Below are positions 17,517 through 26,542 of a stretch of DNA of 64,000 nt, piece by piece. Positions within the stretch are counted from its first letter, which is position 1. Every line of letters begins with the position of its first letter. The stretch is taken from assembly GCA_000169075.1 (NCBI GenBank), contig AAVT01000010.1:42969-106968 (forward strand), written 5' to 3'. Made by a program: the position numbers and the translations under genes. Under the pieces are notes generated by a model. That model had not been told where the DNA came from. It did not search any database and saw nothing but the letters and a program-made list of their open reading frames with translations. The stretch comes from a marine gamma proteobacterium HTCC2143 (GTDB lineage Bacteria > Pseudomonadota > Gammaproteobacteria > Pseudomonadales > Dasaniaceae).

Positions 17517-17963
17517 TTATTCGGTCGCCGAGTCTAATAGCTTTATTTGCTGGAGAGGACCGGTGATGATTAAAAAACCATGGTCACGGCTCATAGAATA
17601 CTGATCTGCATTTCTTTGCGCCAACGGCACATGACTAACAAGTATGGATTCTAACTGTAGCGCGTCTTCATTGGGCACATAACGCGTGATGTTAGCAAAG
17701 TTACCCGTATCATCGAATACCATCAATCGAATCCGATCGGCCTTCTCAATACTCCCGGCACGACGATAAATGGCCTCTTTCGCTGCAAACTCTGCCTCGT
17801 TCACCCACAAACAAAGCGAAGATTCAAGTAGCGTAATGTTGTGCTTGGTCGACACAAGATAGTGCCAGAGATCAAAATTGTCTCTTTCCAGTAGACGATA
17901 GCTTTTCTGCCCATCGCGATTTTCTACCAGACACTTCACAAGTTGGAAAGATTCTGCAGTCAT
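17517..17963 (-). CDS. Hypothetical protein, about 148 aa
   Basis: I do not recognise this protein. It is soluble-looking, with no signal peptide or membrane helix. It has alternating charged helices ('NEAEFAAKEAIYRRAGSIEKADRIR') and hydrophobic strands ('RLMVFDDTGNFANITRYV', 'HGFLIITGPLQ'), suggesting a compact alpha/beta fold. Start choice: the frame can open at TTG 18014 or ATG 17984, but ATG 17963 (MTAESFQ) has a GAG 6 nt upstream. It also places the shared upstream element (18012-18046) at the same distance as in front of the PhyH gene. It is monocistronic, so its role may follow whatever factor controls that element. Confidence 0.6.
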   Translation of the reverse strand: MTAESFQLVKCLVENRDGQKSYRLLERDNFDLWHYLVSTKHNITLLESSLCLWVNEAEFAAKEAIYRRAGSIEKADRIRLMVFDDTGNFANITRYVPNEDALQLESILVSHVPLAQRNADQYSMSRDHGFLIITGPLQQIKLLDSATE

Positions 17964-18011
17964 GGTGCTCGTTTTCTTTTGCATGTATTGATGGACACTA
18001 ACGTTTTGCGA

Positions 18012-18046
18012 CAATCTACTATAGAAATAGCACGATTGGCAATCGC
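18012..18046 (-). promoter_or_regulatory. Shared 35-nt upstream element, copy A
   Basis: On the minus strand this reads gcgattgccaat, then a variable middle containing ctattt, then tagtagattg. It matches the element at 24857-24891 without gaps at 29 of 35 positions. It contains the palindrome cgattgccaatcg. It ends 49 bp before the preferred ATG of the unknown gene. It could combine a -35-like ttgcca with an operator. Confidence 0.5.
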
Positions 18047-18196
18047 TAACTTATTGTCTGCTCACTGACTGTACAATTAGAATCGCTTAGCAGTAAAGTA
18101 ACGGACAAGGTTTACTCGGGCCACCTTTTTTCTATGCCCACAAGCCAATCCATTTATCAACACGGGTAACATCCAGTTACCCAAAGGAGCAAATGT

Positions 18197-18964
18197 ATGT
18201 TGCAAGATTTATCAGGCAAAGTTGCGTGGATCACCGGCGCGGGGACCGGTATTGGCCAAAGTGGCGCAATCGCATTGGCGCAGGCGGGCATGCATGTCGT
18301 ATTGTCAGGCCGCCGCAAAGAAAAGCTTGAAGGCGTTGCCGCTCAGTGTGAAGGCCGTGCAACGATTGAAGAGCTCGACGTTGCGAACCGCGACAGTGTA
18401 TCAGCGGTCGCGCAAAGCATTATTCAAAAGTTTGGTCGTATCGATGTCTTGGTAGCCAGTGCTGGTATTAATATAAAAGAACGTAACTGGCACAACGTCT
18501 CCTTGGATGATTGGGATTCGGTATTGCGGATTGATTTGGATGGCGCTTTCTATTGCTGCAAAGCGGTATTGCCGACGATGAAAGAACAGGGTGAGGGGCT
18601 GATAATCAATATCTCTTCCTGGGCAGGCAAGCATGTCAGCTTAGTAACTGGACCTGCCTACACAGCGGCTAAACATGGTATGAATGCCATGACAGAAAGC
18701 ATCAACATGGAGGCAGGTAGCTTTGGTGTTCGGGCCTGTGCTATGTGCCCCGGTGAAGTGGCAACCCCCATTTTGGATAACAGACCGATCCCAGTATCCA
18801 CCGAAGATCGCGCGAGGATGGTTCAGCCTGAAGATTGCGGTGACGTGATTCGATTCCTGGCTCAGTTACCCAATCATGTCTGCATTAATGATTTAACGAT
18901 TAGCCCCACTTACAACCGTGGTTATGTGGCGCAAGCAAAAGGAACTATACCAGGACCTACTTGA
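18197..18964 (+). CDS. SDR family oxidoreductase, 255 aa
   Basis: A classical short-chain dehydrogenase/reductase. The nucleotide motif TGAGTGIG is at about residues 14-21, followed by the strand-4 'VLVASAGIN', the catalytic Ser in 'IINISSWAGKH' and the YxxxK pair in YTAAK. After the beta-4 strand the usual NAG is SAG. 'AMCPGEVATPI' is the conserved PG block. The R in 'SGRRKEK' suggests NADP(H), but cofactor preference is not certain. A good AAAGGAG site precedes the ATG. It is monocistronic; the substrate is unknown. Confidence 0.88.
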   Translation: MLQDLSGKVAWITGAGTGIGQSGAIALAQAGMHVVLSGRRKEKLEGVAAQCEGRATIEELDVANRDSVSAVAQSIIQKFGRIDVLVASAGINIKERNWHNVSLDDWDSVLRIDLDGAFYCCKAVLPTMKEQGEGLIINISSWAGKHVSLVTGPAYTAAKHGMNAMTESINMEAGSFGVRACAMCPGEVATPILDNRPIPVSTEDRARMVQPEDCGDVIRFLAQLPNHVCINDLTISPTYNRGYVAQAKGTIPGPT

Positions 18965-19352
18965 TAAGGGGGCACGGTAATACCGATTCAGGACCCGCCA
19001 TAAGCAGCTAATGTCGGCGGGGATACTGACACCATTTTCATGACATTGGAGTCGCTTGTTACTCCACACCTTACGCTACCTTGGGCCAACGTCATCTGTA
19101 TCCCGCCGCAATTGCACACGGTGTTTTCACGATGCCAATTAGCAACAAACGCGGGTTTATTCTTCCTTTATTCGCTATCCGATTGAGGTTTATTTAGCCA
19201 ACTTCATAGCGCTTCGTATCTGCAATAGGCATTACAAACCAAGCGACGTATCTAGGGTTTCAGGGTTACGATTTCAACCTCGCCTCTGCCTAGTAAATGA
19301 CACTAGCTTTCGAACAAACTAGGAGGTGAAAAAGTATAGCTTTTACAACTAT
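18965..19352. other. Intergenic region
   Basis: About 390 bp between convergent genes. A GC-rich inverted repeat (cccgcc / ggcggg around 18996-19021) has no T-run. No gene is seen. Confidence 0.4.
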
Positions 19353-20531
19353 TTAATCCCGCGCTAAGTGCTCAGATATCGCTCTCATCGCCATAAAACC
19401 ATCCTGGAATAGTGGACTCACGGACTCTGGGTGTGTTGAAAGTTTGACAATCACCACTTGGTTTTGCATGTTCATATAAATGACCTGACCATGGATGCCG
19501 ATAGCCACTAGAACTCCTTTCTCAGCATCTTCAACCCAAACCTGGTTTCGATAATGACCACCAGGCATCATTGCACCATAGTCGCTCGCGGCAAAATTGA
19601 TTCTAGCGTGGTCGTCAGCATAGCGAGTGTCATTGATCCATTGCCTTGGCACAATTTGCTCTCCGTTGTATTCACCCTGCTGAATCATCATTTGGCCAAA
19701 CCGAGCAAGGTCGCGTGCACAAGCATTCATCCCTGCGCCAACGTAGGGAAATCCAGTAGGATCTACCACTATCGCTGCGTCCTGTTGCGGGCCCAATTTT
19801 TGCCAAATATCACGTTGTAATTGCTCCTGTAAATTAACCGTCCCCGCTCGCTCTAGTATCATACCTAAAACGTTGGTTAAGACAGTTCGGTAGTGATATT
19901 TTTCACCGTTACTTTGCTCAGTTTCAGTGAGTGTTGCAGCATAGGCAAGGAGGTTTGTTGCAGATTCTTTGGTCCTTAATGCTGGACGCCAACCTACAAC
20001 TGCAGCCTCTACCCAGAAGTCCGCAGATGGGTCTGCATAATCCTCGCCATATTTTGGCGCGGCGGTCATATCCAGTAAATGCCGAATAGTGGATTCTGAA
20101 AAGGCAGTGCCTACCAGTTCAGCAATATGCTTGGTGACTAAATCAGTTTCCCGAATCAACCCTTTTGCTATGTGAATACCCGCCAACATGCCAACGAATG
20201 ACTTGGTAACAGAGTTGAGCAAATGAAAACTATCCGCTGCCATGCCGTTCGCATAGTGCTCACATAATATTGCATTATCTTTCACGACAATAAATGCGTC
20301 TGTATAACCGTCTTCTAACATCTGATTTACAGCCCTCGGCGAACCGCCCGCGCCTTCGTAAGTCAGACCGAATATATCTTTTTTGTTAGCCTCAAATGTA
20401 GCGCTCGGCCCGGGCCCGCGACGAAGCCGAGCGGTTGCGAAGAGCGATTGAACGTGTTGGAATGATTGACGGTTCTGTGGAGGGTAACCCCAATTATCAA
20501 CCGTGAATTGTCGACCCATGTGCTCCGTCAT
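19353..20531 (-). CDS. Serine hydrolase, beta-lactamase/PBP4* family, 392 aa
   Basis: A class C beta-lactamase-fold serine hydrolase, as in esterases such as EstB. The SxxK motif is SVTK in 'LLNSVTKSFVGMLAG'. 'YHYRTVLTNVLGMILE' occupies the Tyr motif region. The C-terminal part has 'YGAMMPGGHYRNQVWVEDAEKGVLVAIGIHGQ', where HGQ replaces the KTG triad, a variation seen in this family. No signal peptide is evident, suggesting a cytoplasmic esterase-like enzyme rather than a true beta-lactamase. Start choice: ATG at 20531 has GAGG 5 nt upstream; an in-frame ATG at 20591 adds 20 residues without support. The substrate is unknown. Confidence 0.85.
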   Translation of the reverse strand: MTEHMGRQFTVDNWGYPPQNRQSFQHVQSLFATARLRRGPGPSATFEANKKDIFGLTYEGAGGSPRAVNQMLEDGYTDAFIVVKDNAILCEHYANGMAADSFHLLNSVTKSFVGMLAGIHIAKGLIRETDLVTKHIAELVGTAFSESTIRHLLDMTAAPKYGEDYADPSADFWVEAAVVGWRPALRTKESATNLLAYAATLTETEQSNGEKYHYRTVLTNVLGMILERAGTVNLQEQLQRDIWQKLGPQQDAAIVVDPTGFPYVGAGMNACARDLARFGQMMIQQGEYNGEQIVPRQWINDTRYADDHARINFAASDYGAMMPGGHYRNQVWVEDAEKGVLVAIGIHGQVIYMNMQNQVVIVKLSTHPESVSPLFQDGFMAMRAISEHLARD

Positions 20532-20759
20532 TAGAACCTCACAATAGTGATTGTTGAGTAAGCAATTATGGCTTAAGGAAACACTATCCAACCGTTAGCT
20601 GTCAAGTTAACGATTAGAATCCCAACCTAACAAGAAGCAACAGAGAAAAATTTCAAACGGTTAGATACCAAGCACGTTCCTGCTGTCACCTTATCATGAC
20701 TAAAAGTTGCAAGTTAAGACTAGTTTTGTCAACCAAATGGATTTAGGTAGCACTCTGGT

Positions 20760-21584
20760 TTAATTTTTTAGTTTCTTTTCCTTTTTTTCAAAGGCTAGCC
20801 CCACCAAGTCCGCGAAGCCCTGAGGGAACAACCTCACTAATAAATCAATGACGACGGCGTCCTTACCCACTAATTGGCGCTTTCGGTTTTTTCTTATGCC
20901 GCCAATTATAATCTTCGCTGCTTTCTCTGGACTAGTTCCGGCGACTCTATCAAACTCTTGCGCCAAGTCGGCTTTATCTTCACCACCCTTTGCAAAACGA
21001 GCATTACGCACGATATTGGTTTTAATACCACCAGGGTGTACAGAAGTAATTCTTACATTTGTCTTACGCAACTCTTGTATAAACGTTTGATTTAACGCTT
21101 TAACCGCATGTTTTGCAGCGTTATAAGGGCCATTATTTGGAAACGGAAAAAAACCGTTAACGCTCGAAATGTTGACAACATTAGCTTCAGGCCGCTCTTT
21201 TAAATAGGGAAGAAATGCTTTTGTTCCATATAAAACACCGTAAAAACAGATATTAAATACCCAGTTGAAGTCTTCATAAGAAATTTCATCTAAGCGTGAT
21301 GTGGACGCGACACCTGCATTATTGATGACAATGTCAACATGTCCATGTTCAGCAACAACTTCATCAGCCCAAGCATAAACCTGCTCTTTATTAGCAACAT
21401 CAACAATGTGTGAGCTTACCTTGTTAGCGCTTAATAACAGTTTGATCGTTTCTTGTAAGCCGTTACTATCCACATCAGCTAGCGCAAGGTGACAACCACT
21501 TTCAGCTAATTGAATAGCTAAACAGCGCCCTATTCCGGAAGCTGCGCCCGTTAAAGCGACGACCTTACCGTTTAAATTTTTCAT
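20760..21584 (-). CDS. SDR family oxidoreductase, 274 aa
   Basis: The classical SDR motifs are TGAASGIG (residues about 12-19), NNAG, catalytic Ser in 'VNISSVNGF' and YNAAK. The Asp in 'LALADVDSNGL' at the end of strand 2 points to NAD(H). The C-terminal tail ('RKNRKRQLVGKDAVVIDLLVRLFPQGFADLV') is longer and basic/hydrophobic, as in SDRs that act near membranes. It is monocistronic, in tandem with the serine hydrolase at a distance of about 230 bp. The substrate is unknown; a lipid or alcohol is plausible for this subgroup. Confidence 0.87.
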   Translation of the reverse strand: MKNLNGKVVALTGAASGIGRCLAIQLAESGCHLALADVDSNGLQETIKLLLSANKVSSHIVDVANKEQVYAWADEVVAEHGHVDIVINNAGVASTSRLDEISYEDFNWVFNICFYGVLYGTKAFLPYLKERPEANVVNISSVNGFFPFPNNGPYNAAKHAVKALNQTFIQELRKTNVRITSVHPGGIKTNIVRNARFAKGGEDKADLAQEFDRVAGTSPEKAAKIIIGGIRKNRKRQLVGKDAVVIDLLVRLFPQGFADLVGLAFEKKEKKLKN

Positions 21585-21923
21585 CTCAATACTTCCTCAT
21601 ATTATTTTTTAACCGGTCATCGCTTCTATCTTAGGATTTTTAACATATTGAACTTTGCAAAACTCACCCAAATGATGAACCTCTATTAGCTGCCCTCGCG
21701 AACAACTCATTTTAATGATAAAAAAAATCTAAAATACATTCTAAACAGTGTTTCCCCGATTTACAGACGCTCTCTTTAGATAAAAAATGGGTTGAGCGCA
21801 ACCCAAAGAACAGCTGAGTCGGTCTCTGTATTTATGCCGCCGACGAATGTGTCGACCAAAGACCAGGCGCGAGGTTGTGGCTACTGATGTAAAACAAACT
21901 CGAGGCCTTCGCCCCGAAAAGTT
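21585..21923. other. Intergenic region
   Basis: About 340 bp, AT-rich near 21590-21760 (likely promoter of the SDR gene). No gene, repeat or clear terminator is seen. Confidence 0.4.
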
Positions 21924-22787
21924 CTATTGCAGAAATTGCGGTGATTTAGGCAACGTAGCAATGTCGGCGGGTTCATGCTGAATAATGACTCTAGCACCTA
22001 ATTTAGTGGCTAGGGATTCAAAGGCAACCATGGACACTCTGGTTTGCGGCTCGTCGCTGTTAAATCTAGGAACCAGCTGTGATTCGCGGCTCTCGGTGCG
22101 GTGGTACAGATCACCTGTTAGCAGCAACGGGCCGCTTTGTGGCAGGTTAATTTGTAATACACTGTGGCCAGGAGTGTGGCCGGGAGATGCCAGAATGACC
22201 ACAGAGCCATCTCCGAAGACGTCTTTGTCACCGCTGTAGGTGGTGGTACTCAGCGTTGCAAAGGCGGCATTTTGCAGTGAACTCTCGTCCGTCGCGAACA
22301 TATGTTCAAATTCAGTGTCATTGACTAGCCACTCGCTATTAGGAAATTGGTCGACTTGGCCAGTGTGGTCAAAGTGGCTATGTGAAATCGCTATAAAGTC
22401 AATATCGTCGGTTGCTATATCCAGGTCAGATAACTGGGTGGACAAAGTCTGTTCCATAGACGTGGTAAAGACCCCATTAGTCTGGGGTCCGATGCCGACG
22501 AGCGCTGCGGCCAAGCCGAGGTCCCATATTAGATCACCTTGAGGGTGCCGTATTAGGTAACAGGTGTTGGCGAGATCTCCTTTGAGTCCGGCGTAGTCGC
22601 CGCTGGAAGCGAAGCCATCTAAGTCAGATACGGTAATGGTTCCACAATCTAAGGTGTATAGCTTTAGGAATACAGGGGCATCGAGGGCTGCAGAATTGGT
22701 CGGCGATTCACTCTTTTGGTTTGAACAGGCTATCGTTAGTAGAACCGCTGCGGTAATTGAGCTTGCTTGGAGGAGTTGCTTGATCAT
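21924..22787 (-). CDS. Metallo-beta-lactamase fold hydrolase, lipoprotein (lactonase-like), 287 aa
   Basis: This is an MBL-fold enzyme with a lipoprotein signal: hydrophobic core then lipobox TIAC (about residue 21), so periplasm-facing and membrane-anchored. The metal motif HSHFDH is followed by 'SPGHTPGHSVLQI' (third His) and 'LLTGDLYHR' (bridging Asp), with a late His in 'RVIIQHEP'. 'LYTLDCGTITVSDLDGF' and 'CYLIRHPQGDLIWDLGL' resemble the N-terminus of N-acyl-homoserine-lactonase-like (AttM/AiiA-type) members. Lactone hydrolysis is therefore plausible but not proven. It is monocistronic, with no LuxI/LuxR gene in the window. Confidence 0.85.
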   Translation of the reverse strand: MIKQLLQASSITAAVLLTIACSNQKSESPTNSAALDAPVFLKLYTLDCGTITVSDLDGFASSGDYAGLKGDLANTCYLIRHPQGDLIWDLGLAAALVGIGPQTNGVFTTSMEQTLSTQLSDLDIATDDIDFIAISHSHFDHTGQVDQFPNSEWLVNDTEFEHMFATDESSLQNAAFATLSTTTYSGDKDVFGDGSVVILASPGHTPGHSVLQINLPQSGPLLLTGDLYHRTESRESQLVPRFNSDEPQTRVSMVAFESLATKLGARVIIQHEPADIATLPKSPQFLQ

Positions 22788-23006
22788 CGCTATAAACTTC
22801 CGTCATTAGTTGTGAAATAGTTAGTTAAGTGGATACCCAGCTTGCGCTCTGACTTTGCTGTAAGGCTTCTTTCATTGAGTATACCCCTAAGACTGATTGG
22901 ACCGAACTGTGTGAATAACCGTTTTTTATGACTTCCCTCACATCCACAAACTGAGCTACTAACTCGATAAACTTCTGACTATTTAATCAAGTAGATGCGA
23001 TGGATA

Positions 23007-23861
23007 CTATTTTCGCTTCGCTCTTTCCCTATCTACCGGACCGCGTTTCTTTGCCAGCGCGTCTATTTTTTTCTGTTGCGGCTCTGTCGGTAATTGCCCC
23101 TCGCTAAGCACTCGACTCACCTCTGTTTCTAACTCATTATAAAAATCGACAATCTTATCGAGCTGAGCGTCCGAACACTTCTTAACAGGTGGTCTAACTT
23201 TATTAAAATCATCTAGATTAACAAGAACACCGTGGAGCTCTTGACATCTTTTTACATTGCCTAAACTCTCTTCCATTATTTTTATCCGCTTTGCAATCGT
23301 CAGTTCGGAAACCGGATTTTTTTTATTTGTAGGGTCATGAATAACATCGCGCGAAGCGAAAAACGCGACGACCAAAGATAAAATAAATAATATCCCGAAA
23401 ATACTGCTGCCGACCAACAGTGCAATTTCATAGGAGTTAGCATAATCATATGCTCCTATTTCCATACACCTCTGCGATACATCGGTCACCAAGAAATCGT
23501 AACTACTGGTGTTAGTAAAGATATCTTCCAACGATTGCGGACCAAACTCTATTCGTTGAGTTTCTGTCTGAAGTGCACAGTAACCTTTGCTATCCCAAAA
23601 CCAGGATGAAGTTGCTATCATAAAAAAGACGGATATAGCTCCGTACATTGATAGATTTCCCAATGTTTCGTCATCGCTACTCCCGCCATTCCAGAGCATC
23701 CATGTACTTATGCCCATAGCGACGGCTCCTACGAAAATCCCCAGCCATAAACCATAGAAACTTGTCATCCCAAAGATATGTAGCGCACCACCCACAATAA
23801 ACATTGCGAAAAAAAACCCTATAGCGCTAACAAATGCACCCGAACTTTCTTCGTCAGACAT
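23007..23861 (-). CDS. Hypothetical membrane protein with cytoplasmic coiled C-terminus, 284 aa
   Basis: I do not recognise the family. Hydrophobic segments lie at about 10-30, 33-55, 72-92 and 148-172, so four membrane helices are likely. A loop of about 55 residues between helices 3 and 4 contains two Cys (CALQTE and RCMEIG), possibly a periplasmic disulfide. After helix 4 there are about 110 charged residues rich in Lys/Glu ('NELETEVSRVLSEG', 'QQKKIDALAKKRG'), which may form a coiled coil. It ends in a very basic tail. It is monocistronic, and its neighbours give no clue. Confidence 0.65.
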   Translation of the reverse strand: MSDEESSGAFVSAIGFFFAMFIVGGALHIFGMTSFYGLWLGIFVGAVAMGISTWMLWNGGSSDDETLGNLSMYGAISVFFMIATSSWFWDSKGYCALQTETQRIEFGPQSLEDIFTNTSSYDFLVTDVSQRCMEIGAYDYANSYEIALLVGSSIFGILFILSLVVAFFASRDVIHDPTNKKNPVSELTIAKRIKIMEESLGNVKRCQELHGVLVNLDDFNKVRPPVKKCSDAQLDKIVDFYNELETEVSRVLSEGQLPTEPQQKKIDALAKKRGPVDRERAKRK

Positions 23862-24042
23862 AGCCTTTACCCTAATTTTTCTCTATGAAAAAACACCCGC
23901 GCTAAAAAATTAAGCACATTATCCTTCTCACCCTCGGTAAAGAAACGCATAGGACAAGCTTTGAAAATATACCTGTTATTCTATGAGTATTTCCTTTCTG
24001 CCGATCGACCTCTATTCAATATTCTTTTGAACTAACAATTGA

Positions 24043-24804
24043 TTAAGGCCTATCACCCCTTAAATCGAAAACTCTTTCCGACCAAGGATTTTCTACGTAC
24101 TCTCCAGCTTTAACGACCCAAGGCCTATTATCATAGACTTCACCCGTAGTTTCATTGGCATGGTCGCCTCGACAATATTGCATGACCCATGCTCGGCGCT
24201 GCTTATCTTTGCTGGTATTACCCACGGTTTGATGTAGCAAATAAGACGAAAACAAAAGCATATCACCAGCTTTTGCATTCAAGGGCTGTGCTTTTTCGGC
24301 TTCAACAAACTGCTCAGATACAACGGCATGCACGCCCCGCCACTCATGGTCTCTAGGGCCTGCCTTGTGTGACTCTGGAATAACATAAAGCCCTCCATTC
24401 TCTGGGCTCGAATCATCCAATGCCAACCAACAAGTAACATACTCTGGCGTCACACCATTGGCATAGCCATTATCTTGGTGCCAATCAATGTAAGATCCCG
24501 CACCCGGCGATTTGTTAATGCCCTGATCCCACCAAAACCGCACATCCGTTCCTAGTAATTGAACCATACCGTCGAGTAGGTTTTTATCTTGAGTAATAGC
24601 CTTTAGTTTTTCGCTTCTAAAGTTCAACATGGCGCGGTATGGAAATCGCCCCTCATCATCATTGCCCAGTGTTTGAGAATCCATGGTAACTAGACGATCG
24701 TATTCCGACTGAATACTTTCTGTATCACCTTGATTAAATATCGGCCCGATATTTACAAATCCTAACTCTCTAAAATCTTTTACTTGCTCATCACTTAATG
24801 TCAT
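24043..24804 (-). CDS. Phytanoyl-CoA dioxygenase (PhyH) family protein, 253 aa
   Basis: A 2-oxoglutarate/Fe(II) oxygenase of the PhyH type. The metal site is visible as HQD in 'IDWHQDNGYANG' plus the distal His in 'LLHQTVGNTS', with the Arg of 'DKQRRAWVMQY' likely binding 2-oxoglutarate. 'VTCWLALDDSSPENGGLYVIPESHK' is the conserved core strand. The length is normal. No signal peptide is seen. Upstream lies the 35-nt element shared with the unknown gene at 17.5 kb, ending 53 bp before the ATG. Members act on many small molecules, so the substrate is not assigned. Confidence 0.87.
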   Translation of the reverse strand: MTLSDEQVKDFRELGFVNIGPIFNQGDTESIQSEYDRLVTMDSQTLGNDDEGRFPYRAMLNFRSEKLKAITQDKNLLDGMVQLLGTDVRFWWDQGINKSPGAGSYIDWHQDNGYANGVTPEYVTCWLALDDSSPENGGLYVIPESHKAGPRDHEWRGVHAVVSEQFVEAEKAQPLNAKAGDMLLFSSYLLHQTVGNTSKDKQRRAWVMQYCRGDHANETTGEVYDNRPWVVKAGEYVENPWSERVFDLRGDRP

Positions 24805-24856
24805 AGGGGATCACTCTTCAGTTGAGGGTAAGGCCGATCAAACCCCGTATTTCTTT

Positions 24857-24891
24857 CAATCTACTACTAAAATAGGGCTATTGGCAATCGC
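24857..24891 (-). promoter_or_regulatory. Shared 35-nt upstream element, copy B
   Basis: On the minus strand this reads gcgattgccaat, then ctatttt, then tagtagattg. It is colinear and gap-free with copy A (18012-18046), with 29 of 35 identical. The distance to the start codon is nearly the same (53 against 49 bp). The conserved outer blocks (12 and 10 nt) suggest a protein-binding site or an unusual promoter. Confidence 0.5.
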
Positions 24892-24901
24892 CAGGCTGTG
24901 G

Positions 24902-24916
24902 CGGGCCACTGGCCCG
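24902..24916. other. GC-rich hairpin downstream of the Gfo/Idh gene
   Basis: cgggcc-act-ggcccg forms a 6-bp GC stem followed on the plus strand by ttt. It lies about 100 bp beyond the minus-strand Gfo/Idh stop, where it lacks a T-run. The role is uncertain. Confidence 0.3.
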
Positions 24917-25018
24917 TTTCGCGATTTCGGACGCCGTTAGCCGGCAGCAGCATCCAGATCATTAGCTGGCCGTCAACAGCGTCTAGCAGAAGGCGCAGTT
25001 CGATCAGTTTAGCACTCA

Positions 25019-26131
25019 TTAACAGCTAAAATTGTAGCCGTTATCGGTAATGTTAACCGCTTGGCCACTGACCGCTGAATGCTGCGCCGCCATACCCATA
25101 ACAACAGCTTTTAGGCCATCATCGATACCTACTTCTACTTCAGTATGATGAGTAATAGCCCGCTGAAACCCGAGATGCTGATAATAGGTTCCTCCACTAT
25201 GAGCACCAGCAGCGAGAACTTTCGCGTCAATTTCGATTTTAGCGTCGATTGGGCCTACCGGTTTGTTGGGGCTCAACACAACTCTTGGAGCAGCCTGCTG
25301 CTCCTTCCATAGAAGCTCCGGCCCAGGAATTAGGCATTCTAGTTTACCGGTACTGCCAAGTGCACAAACCTCCTGCTCATAACGGGATCCTTGGGCGAAC
25401 ATACAAAGATCCAGCATTGCTCTTCGTCCCGACTTGAAGTCAACAATAACGAAGGCATTATCGAGGATGTCTGGGCTCTCACCTTGATAAACTTCATCCA
25501 GATGGTTACAGTTTTGGCCGGCGGAGGCCATGATCCGAATTGGCTCATCGGCTACTAGGAGCCGCATCAAATCAAAAAAATGGCAACATTTCTCAACAAG
25601 TGTACCCCCAGAATTACGATTAAAACGATTCCAATTACCGACTTTTTTCAAAAAAGGAAAACGGTGTTCACGAATACTTAGACTAGCCATCTCACCAATA
25701 GCACCAGCTTCCAGTTGTTCACGAAAGTTGACCAGCGGCGGCATAAACCGATACTCCATGCCGACCCAGACCGGTGCGGGGTGCTCACTGGCGGCCTGTT
25801 GGATCAGTTTGACCTGCTCAATCTGGGTAACTAACGGCTTTTCTACTAAAATAGGAAGCTTACTTTTGGCAAATATCTGCAGCAGTTGCTCGCCATGCTG
25901 GTAATTGGGAGTGGCAATCAGCAGTGCGTCAAGTTCAGAGCTGTCAATGAGCTGCTCGACAGAATTCAGCTGCATTGCCTGTGGTGCCAATTGGGCCGCT
26001 CTCGCCCGCATATTGCTGTCCGGCTCTACAATAGCTGCCACCTCCGCCCCAGAGAGCTGGATATTGAGGATATGCTCTTGCCCCATCATGCCGCAGCCGA
26101 GAAGGCCGTATCGTAAACCTTTTGTCATCAT
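25019..26131 (-). CDS. Gfo/Idh/MocA family oxidoreductase, 370 aa
   Basis: A dinucleotide-dependent dehydrogenase of sugars, inositols or related compounds. The N-terminal Rossmann domain begins 'YGLLGCGMMGQEH' (GxGxxG). The signature EKP is in 'PILVEKPLVTQ', where the Lys is catalytic. The C-terminal alpha/beta domain carries the His of 'EKCCHFFDLMRLL'. The length is normal. The start follows GGGA in the minus strand; a second ATG lies one codon later. A 15-bp palindrome 78 bp upstream (26209-26223) is a candidate operator. No sugar transporter is adjacent, so the substrate is unknown. Confidence 0.87.
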   Translation of the reverse strand: MMTKGLRYGLLGCGMMGQEHILNIQLSGAEVAAIVEPDSNMRARAAQLAPQAMQLNSVEQLIDSSELDALLIATPNYQHGEQLLQIFAKSKLPILVEKPLVTQIEQVKLIQQAASEHPAPVWVGMEYRFMPPLVNFREQLEAGAIGEMASLSIREHRFPFLKKVGNWNRFNRNSGGTLVEKCCHFFDLMRLLVADEPIRIMASAGQNCNHLDEVYQGESPDILDNAFVIVDFKSGRRAMLDLCMFAQGSRYEQEVCALGSTGKLECLIPGPELLWKEQQAAPRVVLSPNKPVGPIDAKIEIDAKVLAAGAHSGGTYYQHLGFQRAITHHTEVEVGIDDGLKAVVMGMAAQHSAVSGQAVNITDNGYNFSC

Positions 26132-26542
26132 TTTTTCCCATAAATAATTAGTGCTAGCACCTGTGTTCAGAACCGGATGCTTTGAGCTCAGTCATATAGC
26201 TCATCATCCAGTTATTATAACTGTCCTCCAGCCGATAAAAAAAGGCTAATCAAAACGATTGATTACCGCCAGCAGGCTATTTTAGGTCGTCGTGAACGTT
26301 CTTTTAACCCCGGCGTTATTTATTTATTGAGTATCGCGCAGGGAACTATTATCAGCATGTATGGCAGATGTGTTTCAGAGGTAACCCATGATCTTTTTAT
26401 GCCCCTGTCGAATATTACCTAAAAAGTGGCGAAGAGCAGTCATAATTGATTATCATACTATCTGAATTGGGCGGGCCTAAACCGCAACGAAAGGATTCGA
26501 CTCTATGGATGTGCCTGAGCAAACGTAACAACGAGTATTAAG
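26132..26542. other. Divergent promoter region between the Gfo/Idh and desaturase genes
   Basis: About 410 bp between divergent genes. It contains the palindrome at 26209-26223 and several AT-rich stretches that could be promoters for both genes. No gene is seen. Confidence 0.4.
26209..26223. promoter_or_regulatory. Perfect 15-bp palindrome, candidate operator
   Basis: cagttat-t-ataactg has 7-bp arms that are perfect reverse complements. It is centred 85 bp upstream of the Gfo/Idh start codon. The core gttattataac resembles the gttat/ataac half-sites of Zur-type operators, but the gene is not an obvious zinc gene, so the regulator is not named. Confidence 0.4.
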
